Assembly: GCF_022399565.1 (NCBI RefSeq)
Contig: NZ_JAJTUT010000001.1
Span: 793,326-857,325, forward strand
DNA length: 64,000 nt
Direction of reading: 5' to 3'
Source of the DNA: Flavobacterium algicola
GTDB taxonomy: Bacteria; Bacteroidota; Bacteroidia; Flavobacteriales; Flavobacteriaceae
Made by a program: the position numbers and the translations under genes. The notes under the pieces were generated by a model that saw nothing but the letters and a program-made list of their open reading frames with translations, was not told where the DNA came from and made no database searches. Below are positions 39,317-48,937 of the stretch, piece by piece; positions within the stretch are counted from its first letter, which is position 1; each line of letters opens with the position of its first letter.

Positions 39317-39387
39317 TTGGTCTACAAGGACTCGAACCTTGAACGACTGCACCAAAAACAGTTGTGTTACCATTACACCATAGACCA
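39317..39387 (-). tRNA. tRNA-Gln (TTG anticodon)
   Basis: Read on the minus strand: acceptor TGGTCTA pairs with TAGACCA; the D arm is GTGTAATGGTAACAC; the anticodon stem ACTGT/GCAGT encloses TTTTGGT with anticodon TTG; the T arm AAGG TTCGAGT CCTT is canonical. The discriminator is A, and CCA is not encoded. It is followed by a terminator and stands alone between rimP and the DUF2723 gene. Confidence 0.93.
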
Positions 39388-39626
39388 ATAATTCCTTATT
39401 GCGGGTGCAAATTTATAATAATATTTAGCTTCTACAAACTTTTTGAGCACTTTTTATTGAAAAATTTCATTTTTTTTTCAAACGACCTTTCAATATTAAT
39501 CGAATAATCTATAAATCAACTATTTACCTTTTACCGCTAGTTTCCTAGAATTTTTTGTTAATCACCTTTAGTTTCCATAAAAAAACATTTTCTTTGCAAA
39601 TTAAAAATATAACTAAATTTTGATAC

Positions 39627-42600
39627 ATGAATAAGGCAGCATTCAATTTCAACAAATGGAACACTATAATAGGTTGGATCACTTTTGTGATAGCATTAGT
39701 AACCTATAGTTTAACCGTTGAACCAACTATGAGTTTTTGGGATTGTGGAGAATACATAGCAACTTCTGCAAAGTTGGAGGTTGGACATCCTCCTGGAGCG
39801 CCTCTATTCCAAATGATCGGTGCATTCTTTGCCATGTTTGCCACAGACATTCAGCATATCGCACTTATGGTAAATATGACATCTGTCTTTTCTAGTGCCT
39901 TTACTATATTATTTATGTTCTGGTCGTCTACTATGATTCTAAAAAAGATGATTGGTACAGATAATGAAAACGAAATTTCACAAGAAAATTATATCGCAAT
40001 ACTAGGAAGTTCATTTGTTGGTGCCCTAGCCTACACTTTTTCTGATAGTTTTTGGTACAATGCAGTTGAAGCCGAGGTGTATGCAATGGCTTCTTTATTT
40101 ATCGCTTTGCTTTTCTGGTTAGGATTGCGTTGGGAACAAGAAATGAATACTCCACGCGGCAATAGATGGTTGTTGGTTATTTCACTTGTGATCGGACTTT
40201 CATTTGGAGTTCACTTCATGGCGCTGCTTACCATTCCTTCTATTGGTTTATTGTATTATTTTAAAAATTACAAAACGATAACTGTCAAAAACTTCATTAT
40301 TGCCAATGTAGTTGTTGTCTCTGTGTTATTATTTATATTTAAATTATTACTACCTCTTACCATGGCTTTCTTTGGTAAAAGTGAAATATTTATGGTAAAC
40401 AGCTTCGGTATGCCATTTGATTCTGGTACTATCTTAGTTGCGATTGTATTAATTGCATTCTTTTACTTTAGCTTAAAATACACTAAAGATAAAGGCTACG
40501 TACACTATAATACACTTTTACTTTGCGTTTTATTTATTTTCATCGGTTTTTCGACTTGGATGATGCTACCTATTAGAGCGAATGCCAATACGGTCATAAA
40601 TGAAAACAAACCATCTGATGCTGCAGAAGTTTTAGCATACTATAATAGAGAACAATATGGTGTAAATCCATTGTTTTACGGACCTCAATACACAGAAACT
40701 TTCGCAGGATTAGACCCAGACAAACCTTATTTAGACAAAGCACCTAACTACGAGAGAGATTACAAGACAGGGAAATATGTCATTGTAAACAACTATACAA
40801 ATGCCGTGCAAAATAGTGATGACTACCACAAAACGTTTTTACCAAGAATGTGGAGTTCTGAGCACATCGCAAACTATATTAACTTCACCCACCCACCTGA
40901 GTTCAAAATCAACCCTAATTATCCGTATGAGCAAGATTTATCAAAATACGGAATTATTGCTGACCAAATTTCTGAGGAGGATTACAACAAAGCTATTGCG
41001 CAACTAAAAAATGAAGTTGAGAAAACGGTATCTGAATTTAGATTGGCGTATGCTCAAAAGCAAATTGACAACGATGGTTATGTGAAATTCTTAAAAAGCT
41101 ATGGTGAATATTTAATTATCGAGAAACCTACTACTGCAGACAACTTGAGTTTTATGGTCGAATATCAATTTGGTTATATGTACTGGAGATACCTAATGTG
41201 GAATTTTGTTGGAAGACAAAGTGACAACCAAGGTAGATACGATACAATGGACGGAAATTGGTTGAGTGGAATTGATTTCATAGACGGAATTCATTTAGGA
41301 CCCCAAACGAATTTACCTTCGGATGTTTTAAATAATAAGGGAAGAAATACATATTACTTCATTCCGTTTATTCTAGGATTGATCGGAATCATGTTTCATG
41401 CTAGTAAGGAGAGAAAAAGTTTCTATGTTTTACTAATGCTCTTTTTATTTATGGGTCTTGCTTTGAAGATTTATCTTAACGAAAGACCATTTGAACCGAG
41501 AGAAAGAGATTACGCTCTTGTTGGTTCCTTTTATGTATTTGCAATCTGGATAGGACTTGGCGTTTACTCACTATACGAAAGCTTACAAACGTATTTATCT
41601 CCAAAAGTAGCAGGACCTATTATCATTTCTGCTAGTTTGTTGGCCGCTCCGGTAATCATGGCGGCTCAGAACTGGGACGATCACGACCGATCTGATAAAT
41701 ACACTGCATTATCAATGGCGAAAGCGTACTTGAACTCCTGTGAACCCAACGCAGTATTATTTACCATTGGTGACAATGATACGTTCCCATTATGGTATGC
41801 GCAAGAAATTGAAAAAATTCGAACAGATATTAAGATCGTCAACACCAGCTTATTTATGACCGACTGGTACATTGATCAAATGAAGATGAAAACATATGAA
41901 TCGGATGGTTTACCGATCTCATTTACACACGATCAATATGTTGGAGATAAGTTAGATTATGTCGCTTATATTCCTAAAATCGAAAGTCGCAAAGATTTAG
42001 AGACGATATTGGAATTCATTAAAGATCCAAAATCAACGGTAGGAATGCAAAATGGTCAAACGATACATTACTTTCCTACTAATAAATTAAGACTTAATAT
42101 TGACAAAAATGTAATAATCAAAAACAAGGTCGTGAATCCAAGTCAATACGATTCTATTGTTCCTTATATTGATATTGACATCAAAGGAAGCGCGTTGTAC
42201 AAAAACCGATTGATGATGTTGGATTTCATTTTGAATAACAACTGGAAAAGACCGGTTTACTTTAGCGGTGGTGCTTATGACGCCGAAGATTATCTTTGGA
42301 TGAAAGAGTACTTACAACTAGACGGAATGGTTTATAAATTGGTACCTATTAAAACACCGATCTCAAAAGACGGAAGCCCACTGGATATGGGGCAAATCGA
42401 CTCTGAAAAAATGTACAAAATCATTATGGCTTGGGATTGGGGTAATAGCGAAAGTGATAAAATTTACCATGACCCAGAAACAAGAAGAGAAAGTATCACT
42501 TACAGAACCAATCTTGCCCGTTTGATGGACAAATTGATCGAAGAAGGAAAAATAGACAAAGCTAAAAAAGTAATCGAATTAGCAATGACCAAAATGCCTC

Positions 42601-42914
42601 TAGATAAATTTGGATACTACTCACTAGTAGAACCTTTTGCAAAAGGATACTACCAAACAAATGACGTAGCCAAAGCGCAAGACTTGCTTAATAAGTTGAT
42701 GAAGAAATACCAAGAAAACTTGAGTTACTACAGCAAATTAAATCCGACAGAGCAATCTGATATTGCAGTAGATATTATTACAGATATTGAACGTTATAGA
42801 AGCTTAATAATAGTGATGCAATCAAATGGTGATCTTGATTTTTACGAGAAGAACAGAAAAACATTTAATACGTACAACGAAATGTTCGCTCGCTTTGGCC
42901 GAGATAAAATGTAA
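39627..42914 (+). CDS. DUF2723 membrane protein (candidate GT-C-type O-glycosyltransferase)
   Basis: A 1095-residue protein with about twelve predicted N-terminal membrane helices, a second hydrophobic block at about 570-690, and a large C-terminal soluble domain ending in TPR-like helices (about 985-1060). The DUF2723 signature is near residue 30-55: EPTMSFWDCGEYIATSAKLEVGHPPGAP. The human DUF2723 protein TMEM260 is a protein O-mannosyltransferase. Inference: this may be a membrane glycosyltransferase using a lipid-linked sugar. No glycan genes are adjacent, so partners are not evident. Confidence 0.85.
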   Translation: MNKAAFNFNKWNTIIGWITFVIALVTYSLTVEPTMSFWDCGEYIATSAKLEVGHPPGAPLFQMIGAFFAMFATDIQHIALMVNMTSVFSSAFTILFMFWSSTMILKKMIGTDNENEISQENYIAILGSSFVGALAYTFSDSFWYNAVEAEVYAMASLFIALLFWLGLRWEQEMNTPRGNRWLLVISLVIGLSFGVHFMALLTIPSIGLLYYFKNYKTITVKNFIIANVVVVSVLLFIFKLLLPLTMAFFGKSEIFMVNSFGMPFDSGTILVAIVLIAFFYFSLKYTKDKGYVHYNTLLLCVLFIFIGFSTWMMLPIRANANTVINENKPSDAAEVLAYYNREQYGVNPLFYGPQYTETFAGLDPDKPYLDKAPNYERDYKTGKYVIVNNYTNAVQNSDDYHKTFLPRMWSSEHIANYINFTHPPEFKINPNYPYEQDLSKYGIIADQISEEDYNKAIAQLKNEVEKTVSEFRLAYAQKQIDNDGYVKFLKSYGEYLIIEKPTTADNLSFMVEYQFGYMYWRYLMWNFVGRQSDNQGRYDTMDGNWLSGIDFIDGIHLGPQTNLPSDVLNNKGRNTYYFIPFILGLIGIMFHASKERKSFYVLLMLFLFMGLALKIYLNERPFEPRERDYALVGSFYVFAIWIGLGVYSLYESLQTYLSPKVAGPIIISASLLAAPVIMAAQNWDDHDRSDKYTALSMAKAYLNSCEPNAVLFTIGDNDTFPLWYAQEIEKIRTDIKIVNTSLFMTDWYIDQMKMKTYESDGLPISFTHDQYVGDKLDYVAYIPKIESRKDLETILEFIKDPKSTVGMQNGQTIHYFPTNKLRLNIDKNVIIKNKVVNPSQYDSIVPYIDIDIKGSALYKNRLMMLDFILNNNWKRPVYFSGGAYDAEDYLWMKEYLQLDGMVYKLVPIKTPISKDGSPLDMGQIDSEKMYKIIMAWDWGNSESDKIYHDPETRRESITYRTNLARLMDKLIEEGKIDKAKKVIELAMTKMPLDKFGYYSLVEPFAKGYYQTNDVAKAQDLLNKLMKKYQENLSYYSKLNPTEQSDIAVDIITDIERYRSLIIVMQSNGDLDFYEKNRKTFNTYNEMFARFGRDKM

Positions 42915-42935
42915 TAAAAAATAGTAAAGAGCATG

Positions 42936-42978
42936 AAAAAATGCAGCAAATCTTTTATAGATTGCTGCATTTTTTTGT
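42936..42978 (+). terminator. Terminator of the DUF2723 gene
   Basis: AAAAATGCAGCAA pairs with TTGCTGCATTTTT, extended by TCT/AGA, around TTTAT, and is followed by a T run. It lies 22 bases after the stop. Confidence 0.88.
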
Positions 42979-43002
42979 ATCTTAAAGTCACAAAGAAAAT
43001 TA

Positions 43003-43659
43003 ATGAATATGAGCTTTTATTGGGTAAAAACAAATTCGATAATTAAAAAGATTTTTTCTAAATACGTTTGGGATATTCCGAATGATAGGAAACAAATTTA
43101 CCTCACCTTTGATGATGGTCCCACACCCGAAATAACTTCTTGGGTACTCGATCAATTAAAAGCGCACAATGCAAAAGCTACTTTTTTCTGTATTGGTAAA
43201 AACATTGAAGCACAACCTGATTTATTTAGAAAGATAATACACAACAAGCACGCTATAGGCAATCACACCAACAATCACCTTAATGGCTGGTCGACTACTA
43301 CAGAGAATTATCTAGAAAATGTAGCAGAGTGTGCTCAAATTATTAAAAAGCAACAGATAGAAGATAGCAATCTGCCATCTACACTGTTTCGTCCGCCTTA
43401 TGGAAAAGTAACTACAAAGCAGATCAATGCCTTAAAAGGACAAGGGTATAAAATAATCATGTGGGATGTACTTAGCGCCGATTTTGACGTCACTATTACA
43501 AAAGAAAAATGTCTTGACAATGTAATCTCTAACATTCAACCAGGAAGTATTATTGTATTTCATGATAGTGTTAAGGCATTTCCAAATTTGAAATACACAC
43601 TACCAAAAGTATTGGATTATATTGATCAGCAGCAGTTTCAGTACGCTACATTACAATAA
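43003..43659 (+). CDS. Polysaccharide deacetylase (NodB/CE4 family)
   Basis: A 218-residue carbohydrate esterase that removes N-acetyl groups from chitin- or peptidoglycan-type polymers. The motifs are TFDDGPTPE (catalytic base Asp and metal Asp, residues about 31-39), GNHTNNH (metal histidines), and LFRPPYGK. There is no clear signal peptide; the first 25 residues are basic and amphipathic. It is convergent with the thioredoxin-fold gene, 7 bases apart. Confidence 0.92.
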   Translation: MNMSFYWVKTNSIIKKIFSKYVWDIPNDRKQIYLTFDDGPTPEITSWVLDQLKAHNAKATFFCIGKNIEAQPDLFRKIIHNKHAIGNHTNNHLNGWSTTTENYLENVAECAQIIKKQQIEDSNLPSTLFRPPYGKVTTKQINALKGQGYKIIMWDVLSADFDVTITKEKCLDNVISNIQPGSIIVFHDSVKAFPNLKYTLPKVLDYIDQQQFQYATLQ

Positions 43660-43666
43660 TTAAGTA

Positions 43667-43963
43667 CTAGAATTGCTCTTGTACAATTGCAATAATACTA
43701 TTGGCATCCAACTCACCAGATTTTCTCCAGATCATTTGTCCGCCTTTGTATATCATTAAAGTAGGTAGCCCTTTAATCCTCAATGCATCTGCAAGTTCTT
43801 TATTTTTATCTACATCAATTTTAATCACCTTAGCTCTATCTCCTAAAGCAGCCGCCACATCTTTAATAACAGGGTGCATCGACAAAGACGGTTCATTCCA
43901 CTCTGTGTAAAAATCGATTAACACAGGCACTTGTGCGCTTATAAGTTCTCCAAATTTTGACAT
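43667..43963 (-). CDS. Thioredoxin-fold protein lacking active-site cysteines
   Basis: A 98-residue thioredoxin-family protein: the strand VPVLIDFYTEW is followed by NEPS in the position of the WCGPC active site, so both redox cysteines are absent, while the cis-Pro segment GLPTLMIYKGGQ is kept. There is no other cysteine in the protein. It cannot act as a disulfide reductase; a chaperone or binding role is possible. It lacks a signal peptide. Confidence 0.85.
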   Translation of the reverse strand: MSKFGELISAQVPVLIDFYTEWNEPSLSMHPVIKDVAAALGDRAKVIKIDVDKNKELADALRIKGLPTLMIYKGGQMIWRKSGELDANSIIAIVQEQF

Positions 43964-44036
43964 AAAATCAACGTTTTAATATATAAATCTACTAAAAAAA
44001 TAGCTATTAATTTACAAATGTAGCATTTTTAACCAA

Positions 44037-45269
44037 TTATGATACTTTCTCCCCTTTTTTTAGTTCAATCACTGTAATTTCAGGCATAATTCCTACTCTT
44101 CCTGGGTAAGCATGAAAACCAAATCCGCGATTTACATACACGTAGCACCCTAGTGTTTCATACAAACCTGCCCATTGCGGGTAGATGTATTGTGCCAAGC
44201 TCCACTTAAAATAACCAGGAATCTCGATACCAAATTGCATACCATGTGTATGTCCTGCCAAGGTCAAATGGTAGTTTTTAGGATCACGTTTTAATTCATA
44301 ATCCCAATGCGAAGGATCATGACTCATCACAATTTTAAAATCTTCTTGCGCAACCCCTTTTGAAGCCTTATTGATATCGCCAACTTTCTTAAAATTATGT
44401 CCCCAGTTTTCGACACCAATCAAAGCAATTCTTTGACCGTTTTTTTCAATGAAACGATTTTCATTCAATAAAAGTTCAAAATCTATTTCACCATATAAAC
44501 TTTTTATTGCTTCAAAATTATCGTCCTTCTCCTTTTGTGTTTTCCAGTCAACGTACTCTCCGTAATCATGATTTCCGAGTACCGAATATTTACCATATGC
44601 AGGTTTGTGAATACGCTTAAAGGTTTCTAACCAAGGATGCATTTCTTTAGCATGAGTATTGACGATATCCCCAGTAAACAAAATCATATCTGAGTTTTGC
44701 TCGTTTATCAAATCGATAGCATAGCTAATTTTTTCGGGATCATCAAAGCTCCCCGAATGAACATCGGAAATTTGAGTAATTCTAAAACCATCAAATTCTT
44801 CTGGTAAATCTGGAAAATGAATTGTTTGCCTGATTACTTTAAAATTGTATTTACCAATCGTCATTCCGTAGATTAATGAGAAGAAAGGAATAGCTGCCAA
44901 ACCCAAACCAATTTGACTCACAAAGGTTCGTCGAGCGGTCAAAAACTCCTCTGAAGAATCGCCTACAGCTGCGCGAAACATACCCGAAATCAATCGGTAC
45001 ATATCCTCACCAAATAACACCAAAGCCAAAATAATTTTGGGAACAAAAACCAATAACATCAAACCCATTGTAAACATGGTTTGCTTCGTCTGCCCCACCG
45101 AGCGATCAAAGCTCATCAAAGAATAGGCAATATATATGAAAAGCAGTATGCTTATAATTACATAACCAATCAACATCCACTTCCCTCTTAAAAGTGTTTT
45201 GAATGCCTGGTAGGCATAGACCTCCACAATTAATAAGAGAGCGAAGAAAAATAATAACTTAAAACCCAT
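44037..45269 (-). CDS. Membrane-anchored metallophosphoesterase (YkuE-like)
   Basis: A 410-residue protein with four or five N-terminal membrane helices (about 1-150) followed by a calcineurin-like phosphoesterase domain. The five metal motifs are in order: ITQISDVHSG, LFTGDIVN, VLGNHDYGEY, MSHDPSHW and LAGHTHGMQFG. A twin-arginine-like TARRTFVSQ segment precedes the fourth helix. YkuE-type enzymes act on phospholipid or nucleotide substrates; this one is unassigned. It is transcribed away from the repeat element at 45.4 kb. Confidence 0.9.
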   Translation of the reverse strand: MGFKLLFFFALLLIVEVYAYQAFKTLLRGKWMLIGYVIISILLFIYIAYSLMSFDRSVGQTKQTMFTMGLMLLVFVPKIILALVLFGEDMYRLISGMFRAAVGDSSEEFLTARRTFVSQIGLGLAAIPFFSLIYGMTIGKYNFKVIRQTIHFPDLPEEFDGFRITQISDVHSGSFDDPEKISYAIDLINEQNSDMILFTGDIVNTHAKEMHPWLETFKRIHKPAYGKYSVLGNHDYGEYVDWKTQKEKDDNFEAIKSLYGEIDFELLLNENRFIEKNGQRIALIGVENWGHNFKKVGDINKASKGVAQEDFKIVMSHDPSHWDYELKRDPKNYHLTLAGHTHGMQFGIEIPGYFKWSLAQYIYPQWAGLYETLGCYVYVNRGFGFHAYPGRVGIMPEITVIELKKGEKVS

Positions 45270-45365
45270 TGCAACAATTTTTATGCAAAATAACGACTTA
45301 TAAAAGCGAAACCCTTTCTAATTAATTAAAATTTAACGCTAGTTCAACCGCTTTTATTAGTGATT

Positions 45366-45505
45366 TTTATGAGCAGAAGTATCGTGTTTTTTGAGAACTA
45401 TCCTCCTGCTCTACACTATATCTCTTGTATGTTCTTAATCCCGATAGTTCGGGATTAAGAACATACAAGAGGATGCCGTTCCGATCAGGGCTATTGAGTA
45501 AGATT
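45366..45505. repeat. Structured repeat-like element with a perfect 23-bp hairpin
   Basis: 45422-45444 and 45449-45471 are perfect inverted complements (23 bp) around the loop TAGT, centred on CCCGA-TAGT-TCGGG. Outside them, GAGCAG (45371) and CTGCTC (45406) also pair. It lies between the divergently transcribed phosphoesterase and the unknown gene at 45761. No T run follows, so it is not a simple terminator. Its flanks resemble those of the element near 52.1 kb. Confidence 0.75.
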
Positions 45506-45760
45506 TGTACTGTTTTCAATATTTTGGTAGGAATAAATTATATATTTGGTAAAGCGATTACAGATTGCATATTATATTAATTTATGTTTATTCATCATAT
45601 TTTAGGTATATACCTAAATAATTAAGCGAATGACTGAAGTCAAAAAATATGCGAGAATTTAGTAAAATTATCGCACCAGAATAAATTTACTTTAGAATAA
45701 TAGGGGAGAAATTCTAATACTGAAACTTCTAAACATCAATTAATACATTAATAATCAATT
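45506..45760. other. Gene-free A/T-rich interval
   Basis: About 250 bases between the hairpin element and the unknown gene at 45761. I see no reading frame, tRNA or convincing promoter box. Together with the element itself the gene-free stretch runs from 45270. Confidence 0.5.
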
Positions 45761-46159
45761 ATGACAGATATAAAAATAGATGAATTTCTAAAAACATTTA
45801 GAGAAGAAGATGACTTCTTATCAAATATAAATTCTAATAATTTAAATAGCGAAGATCATATTAAATTCCATGCTATGATTAAACTATTAATACATGAAAA
45901 TAAGGTAATACAAAATTTTAATAAAGGTTATAGGCTAACTGATAAAGGAATTGATATTTATAAAAAAGGTGGGTGGATCAAATATAATCAATTGATTGAT
46001 GAAATAGAGCGAATTGCGTTTGCTAAATCAAAAGCAGATCTTCTATTAGTTGAAAAAACTCTGGAAGAATTCCCAAAAACTAAATTCTTTGCAAGGACTG
46101 CATTTATTATTGCCATCATACTAATGTTAAAGGAATTATATACACTAATCTATAAATAA
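45761..46159 (+). CDS. Unknown protein with a C-terminal membrane helix
   Basis: I do not recognise this 132-residue protein. Residues 1-105 are charged and helical, with a winged-helix-like stretch (KVIQNFNKGYRLTDKGIDIYKKGGW), and residues about 108-128 form a single hydrophobic helix (TAFIIAIILMLKELYTLIY). The arrangement suggests a tail-anchored cytoplasmic domain. Codon use is A/T-rich, like its neighbour. Confidence 0.6.
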   Translation: MTDIKIDEFLKTFREEDDFLSNINSNNLNSEDHIKFHAMIKLLIHENKVIQNFNKGYRLTDKGIDIYKKGGWIKYNQLIDEIERIAFAKSKADLLLVEKTLEEFPKTKFFARTAFIIAIILMLKELYTLIYK

Positions 46160-46328
46160 AAGGCATTGAATTAATTAAAGTTTATTTTACCAATTGTAAA
46201 CATAAAATCTACAGTTTACTTACTCAAAATGCTACTTAATTTTTAAAATAACTTTTAAAAAAGATATCATCGAAAAAAAAAATGAATTTAATTTCCAAAT
46301 AAAAAGTCAAAATTATTAAAATTACCAA

Positions 46329-46748
46329 ATGAAAAAACTAATAATTAAATTTTGGCTAACTAATTTCCTGATAAGTTTTATATTATTTATCATGTACCGG
46401 ATTGCAATTGCTGAATCAAATCAGCCTAATGTTGATTTTTTTGAAACTATTATGCAGTTTCTAGATATCTTATTAAATTTAGCCTATTCGTTTATATACT
46501 TAATTGCAATGCTTATTTCCTCTTTTGCACTCTTTCTAAATCTAATAAAGAAGATTCGAAATAATTTTTATCTATCATTTTTATCATTTTCAGGAATACC
46601 ATTTTTTTATGCTATTTTTATTGTTTTGTTTTTATCCAAACAAGCATTATTGTTAAACCTAGTAATTATTTCAATAATCTACCTTTCATTCACTATTGCT
46701 CAATTTTTTTTATTCAGAATGAGAATTAAAAAAATACAAATTAAATAA
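46329..46748 (+). CDS. Unknown small integral membrane protein
   Basis: I do not recognise this 139-residue protein. It has four predicted helices (about 8-28, 44-70, 80-100 and 105-130) with a short loop of polar residues (SNQPNVDFFETI) after the first. No cofactor or catalytic motif is visible. It lies 170 bases downstream of another unknown gene in the most A/T-rich part of the window. Confidence 0.55.
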   Translation: MKKLIIKFWLTNFLISFILFIMYRIAIAESNQPNVDFFETIMQFLDILLNLAYSFIYLIAMLISSFALFLNLIKKIRNNFYLSFLSFSGIPFFYAIFIVLFLSKQALLLNLVIISIIYLSFTIAQFFLFRMRIKKIQIK

Positions 46749-47197
46749 ACGAGCGCAGTAAATAACTTCTAGATGTAGATTTCCCGTACATAAATAATTT
46801 ATATTTTTAAAAACTCGAGCAGTTGTAAAGGCGAGAACTAAGCAACTGTAATGCCGAATCCACTAAATCAAAAAGTGGGTATTGTACTTTACATGTCCGA
46901 TGACAATAATTTTTAAACACTATAAATGATCGTCTAATGGGGCGTTAAAAATGTGGAATACCTAGTTCGAAAAAAAGAACATTTTGAACCGCTAAGCATT
47001 GTGTTCGAAAAAACAAAGATTTAAAACAAATTAAGGTGACTTTTAAGTTGGAGTAGATTAGATAATAATAGGAATTATACAATAAGCTAGCCAATATAAA
47101 ATCGGAGGCCAAAAGCATTTTACATACCTTTGGCTTTTACACCAGTGCGCAATTCTTGCTCTCTAATTCAGCTAGAAAGGCACAATAATGAATACTT
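46749..47197. other. Gene-free interval
   Basis: About 450 bases without a supported gene. It contains GGCCAAAAGC and TTTGGCTTTTAC around 47107-47138, which can pair weakly and resemble the CTTTTGG heptamers found elsewhere. Nothing else stands out. Confidence 0.5.
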
Positions 47198-47806
47198 ATG
47201 AATGATTTAGGAGGCTCTATACTATCGGCAGCAGTATTGTTATTTTTTTTAATGGATCCCATTGGGAATATCCCTGTGCTGCTGTCAGTATTAAAAGGAA
47301 TCGCCCCAAAGCGACAGCGTTTTATAATCATCCGCGAACTTTCAATCGCACTTGTGATTCTGATCGTTTTTCTTTTTGCAGGACAAAATTTGCTTACATT
47401 TTTACATCTTCAGCAAGAGTCGGTTACTATTTCCGGTGGTATCGTTTTGCTAATCATTGGGCTACGGCTTATTTTTCCTCGTGAAGAGGGAGTAATGGGC
47501 ATTCAGGCAGATGGAGAACCATTCATTGTACCCATTGCGATACCAATGATTGCTGGCCCTTCCGTTTTAGCAATGTTGATATTAATGACAAAAAATGAGC
47601 CTCAACATACCATTAATTGGCTTTATGCTTTATTGTTAGCATGGTCATCTAGTGCTTTAATTTTACTTTCTGCTCCTTTTATTTTTAAAATTTTAAAAGA
47701 ACGTGGCTTAAAAGCTATCGAACGTTTAATGGGAATGATCTTGGTTATGATGGCCGTACAAATGTTAATAAATGGAGTCAAAATTCTATTTTTAACCAAA
47801 CCCTAA
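47198..47806 (+). CDS. MarC-family integral membrane protein
   Basis: A 202-residue protein with six predicted helices and family motifs FFLMDPIGNIPVLLSVLKG (residues about 16-34), LLIIGLRLIFPRE, and PIAIPMIAGPSVLAM. MarC proteins were once linked to multiple antibiotic resistance, but that link was not upheld; their role is unclear. Stands alone. Confidence 0.9.
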   Translation: MNDLGGSILSAAVLLFFLMDPIGNIPVLLSVLKGIAPKRQRFIIIRELSIALVILIVFLFAGQNLLTFLHLQQESVTISGGIVLLIIGLRLIFPREEGVMGIQADGEPFIVPIAIPMIAGPSVLAMLILMTKNEPQHTINWLYALLLAWSSSALILLSAPFIFKILKERGLKAIERLMGMILVMMAVQMLINGVKILFLTKP

Positions 47807-47947
47807 ATTGCTTGTAAAATTTGAAATATTCCAAATCAAAAGTGTAATGGTTCACAATTTCTTATCTTAAGGTTTTATATTAAATTTTATTCTTTGGCAA
47901 ATAGTATTAGTTAAAACTATTGAAATATAAAACTATAGTTCTATGCT

Positions 47948-48619
47948 ATGTCTAAAGTAACATTAGATATTCAAATAAATTCGTTCAATACTGCCAAGAT
48001 GAAAACCTTAAAACACTTCTTCTTAAACACCATCAAGAAACCTTTGCATAGCGTTTTTACAACTTCGTCGAAAATCGAAAATTTACTTTGTGATATTGGT
48101 CAACCTGAGATTAGAGACAAAAGCATTCTCATCACGGAATATCCATTTGAGCCCTCAAGTGTATATCCTCAAAAAGAAATTTACGCAACCGCTATTTTAG
48201 CCATAAGTACTGACTTTGGAACTTGCAAAATTTATTTAAAAAATGATATTGTTTTCATTTCATCCAGTTCGAGAACTGAATTAGAATCGTTTAGGAAAAG
48301 AAACAAAATCAATACTGCAAAGCAAAGCTGGAATTGGGATTGGATTCTTGAACCATACCTAGATACCGAATTATCGCCGACACATGAAAGATTAACTCTC
48401 GAAAGATTAAAAGAAAATGGATTTACAGAAACTGAGGTGGAGGCGATTCGAAAAGAGATAGAAGATCAAATGTTAAAATATAATTTCGACACAATGCTCT
48501 GGGAATGGTGCAGCTTAGGTATTATAGATGTCTTATCTGCTATGAAAGCAAAATATAACAAACAGGATTTTAAAATCTTTTATGCCAGAGCTATTGAGAT
48601 CGAGAACCGAGTAAAATAA
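47948..48619 (+). CDS. Unknown cytoplasmic protein
   Basis: I do not recognise this 223-residue protein. It has no signal peptide or membrane helix. The N-terminal half looks beta-rich (EIYATAILAISTDFGTCKIYLKNDIVFISSSS) and the C-terminal half helical and charged (LTLERLKENGFTETEVEAIRKEIEDQM), with many Trp residues around 125-135 (WNWDWILEPYL). A start at the internal Met 18 is possible. Standing alone, it has no informative neighbour. Confidence 0.6.
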   Translation: MSKVTLDIQINSFNTAKMKTLKHFFLNTIKKPLHSVFTTSSKIENLLCDIGQPEIRDKSILITEYPFEPSSVYPQKEIYATAILAISTDFGTCKIYLKNDIVFISSSSRTELESFRKRNKINTAKQSWNWDWILEPYLDTELSPTHERLTLERLKENGFTETEVEAIRKEIEDQMLKYNFDTMLWEWCSLGIIDVLSAMKAKYNKQDFKIFYARAIEIENRVK

Positions 48620-48937
48620 TTTGAAATTATGCCCTAGCCAAGAGTTAAATGATACTAAAATGTAAATTAATATTAAATAAAACCTTTTAAATTTTAATTA
48701 ATATTTTGTAGGATAATTTTATATATTTGAAAAATATAGATATGTTACTCATAAAATTAAATTATAAATTTTCTTAGCAAACCTGCTCATCATAGTAGGG
48801 TTTAGATGAATAGCACTATTTTTTTGATTTAAGAGAAATACTAAAAACGATTATGCGTAAATATCGTTATGTTTTCTTTTAGAAAAAGTAACAGTTTATA
48901 AGACCTCAATATTTTTAAATTAATAAACACAAGTATA
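48620..48937. other. Gene-free interval upstream of the TM2 operon
   Basis: Very A/T-rich. The octamer TATATTTG at 48722-48729 matches the -7 box and would give a leader of about 200 bases for the TM2 gene, but the nearest TTTG is only 13 bases upstream of it. No other feature is seen. Confidence 0.45.
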
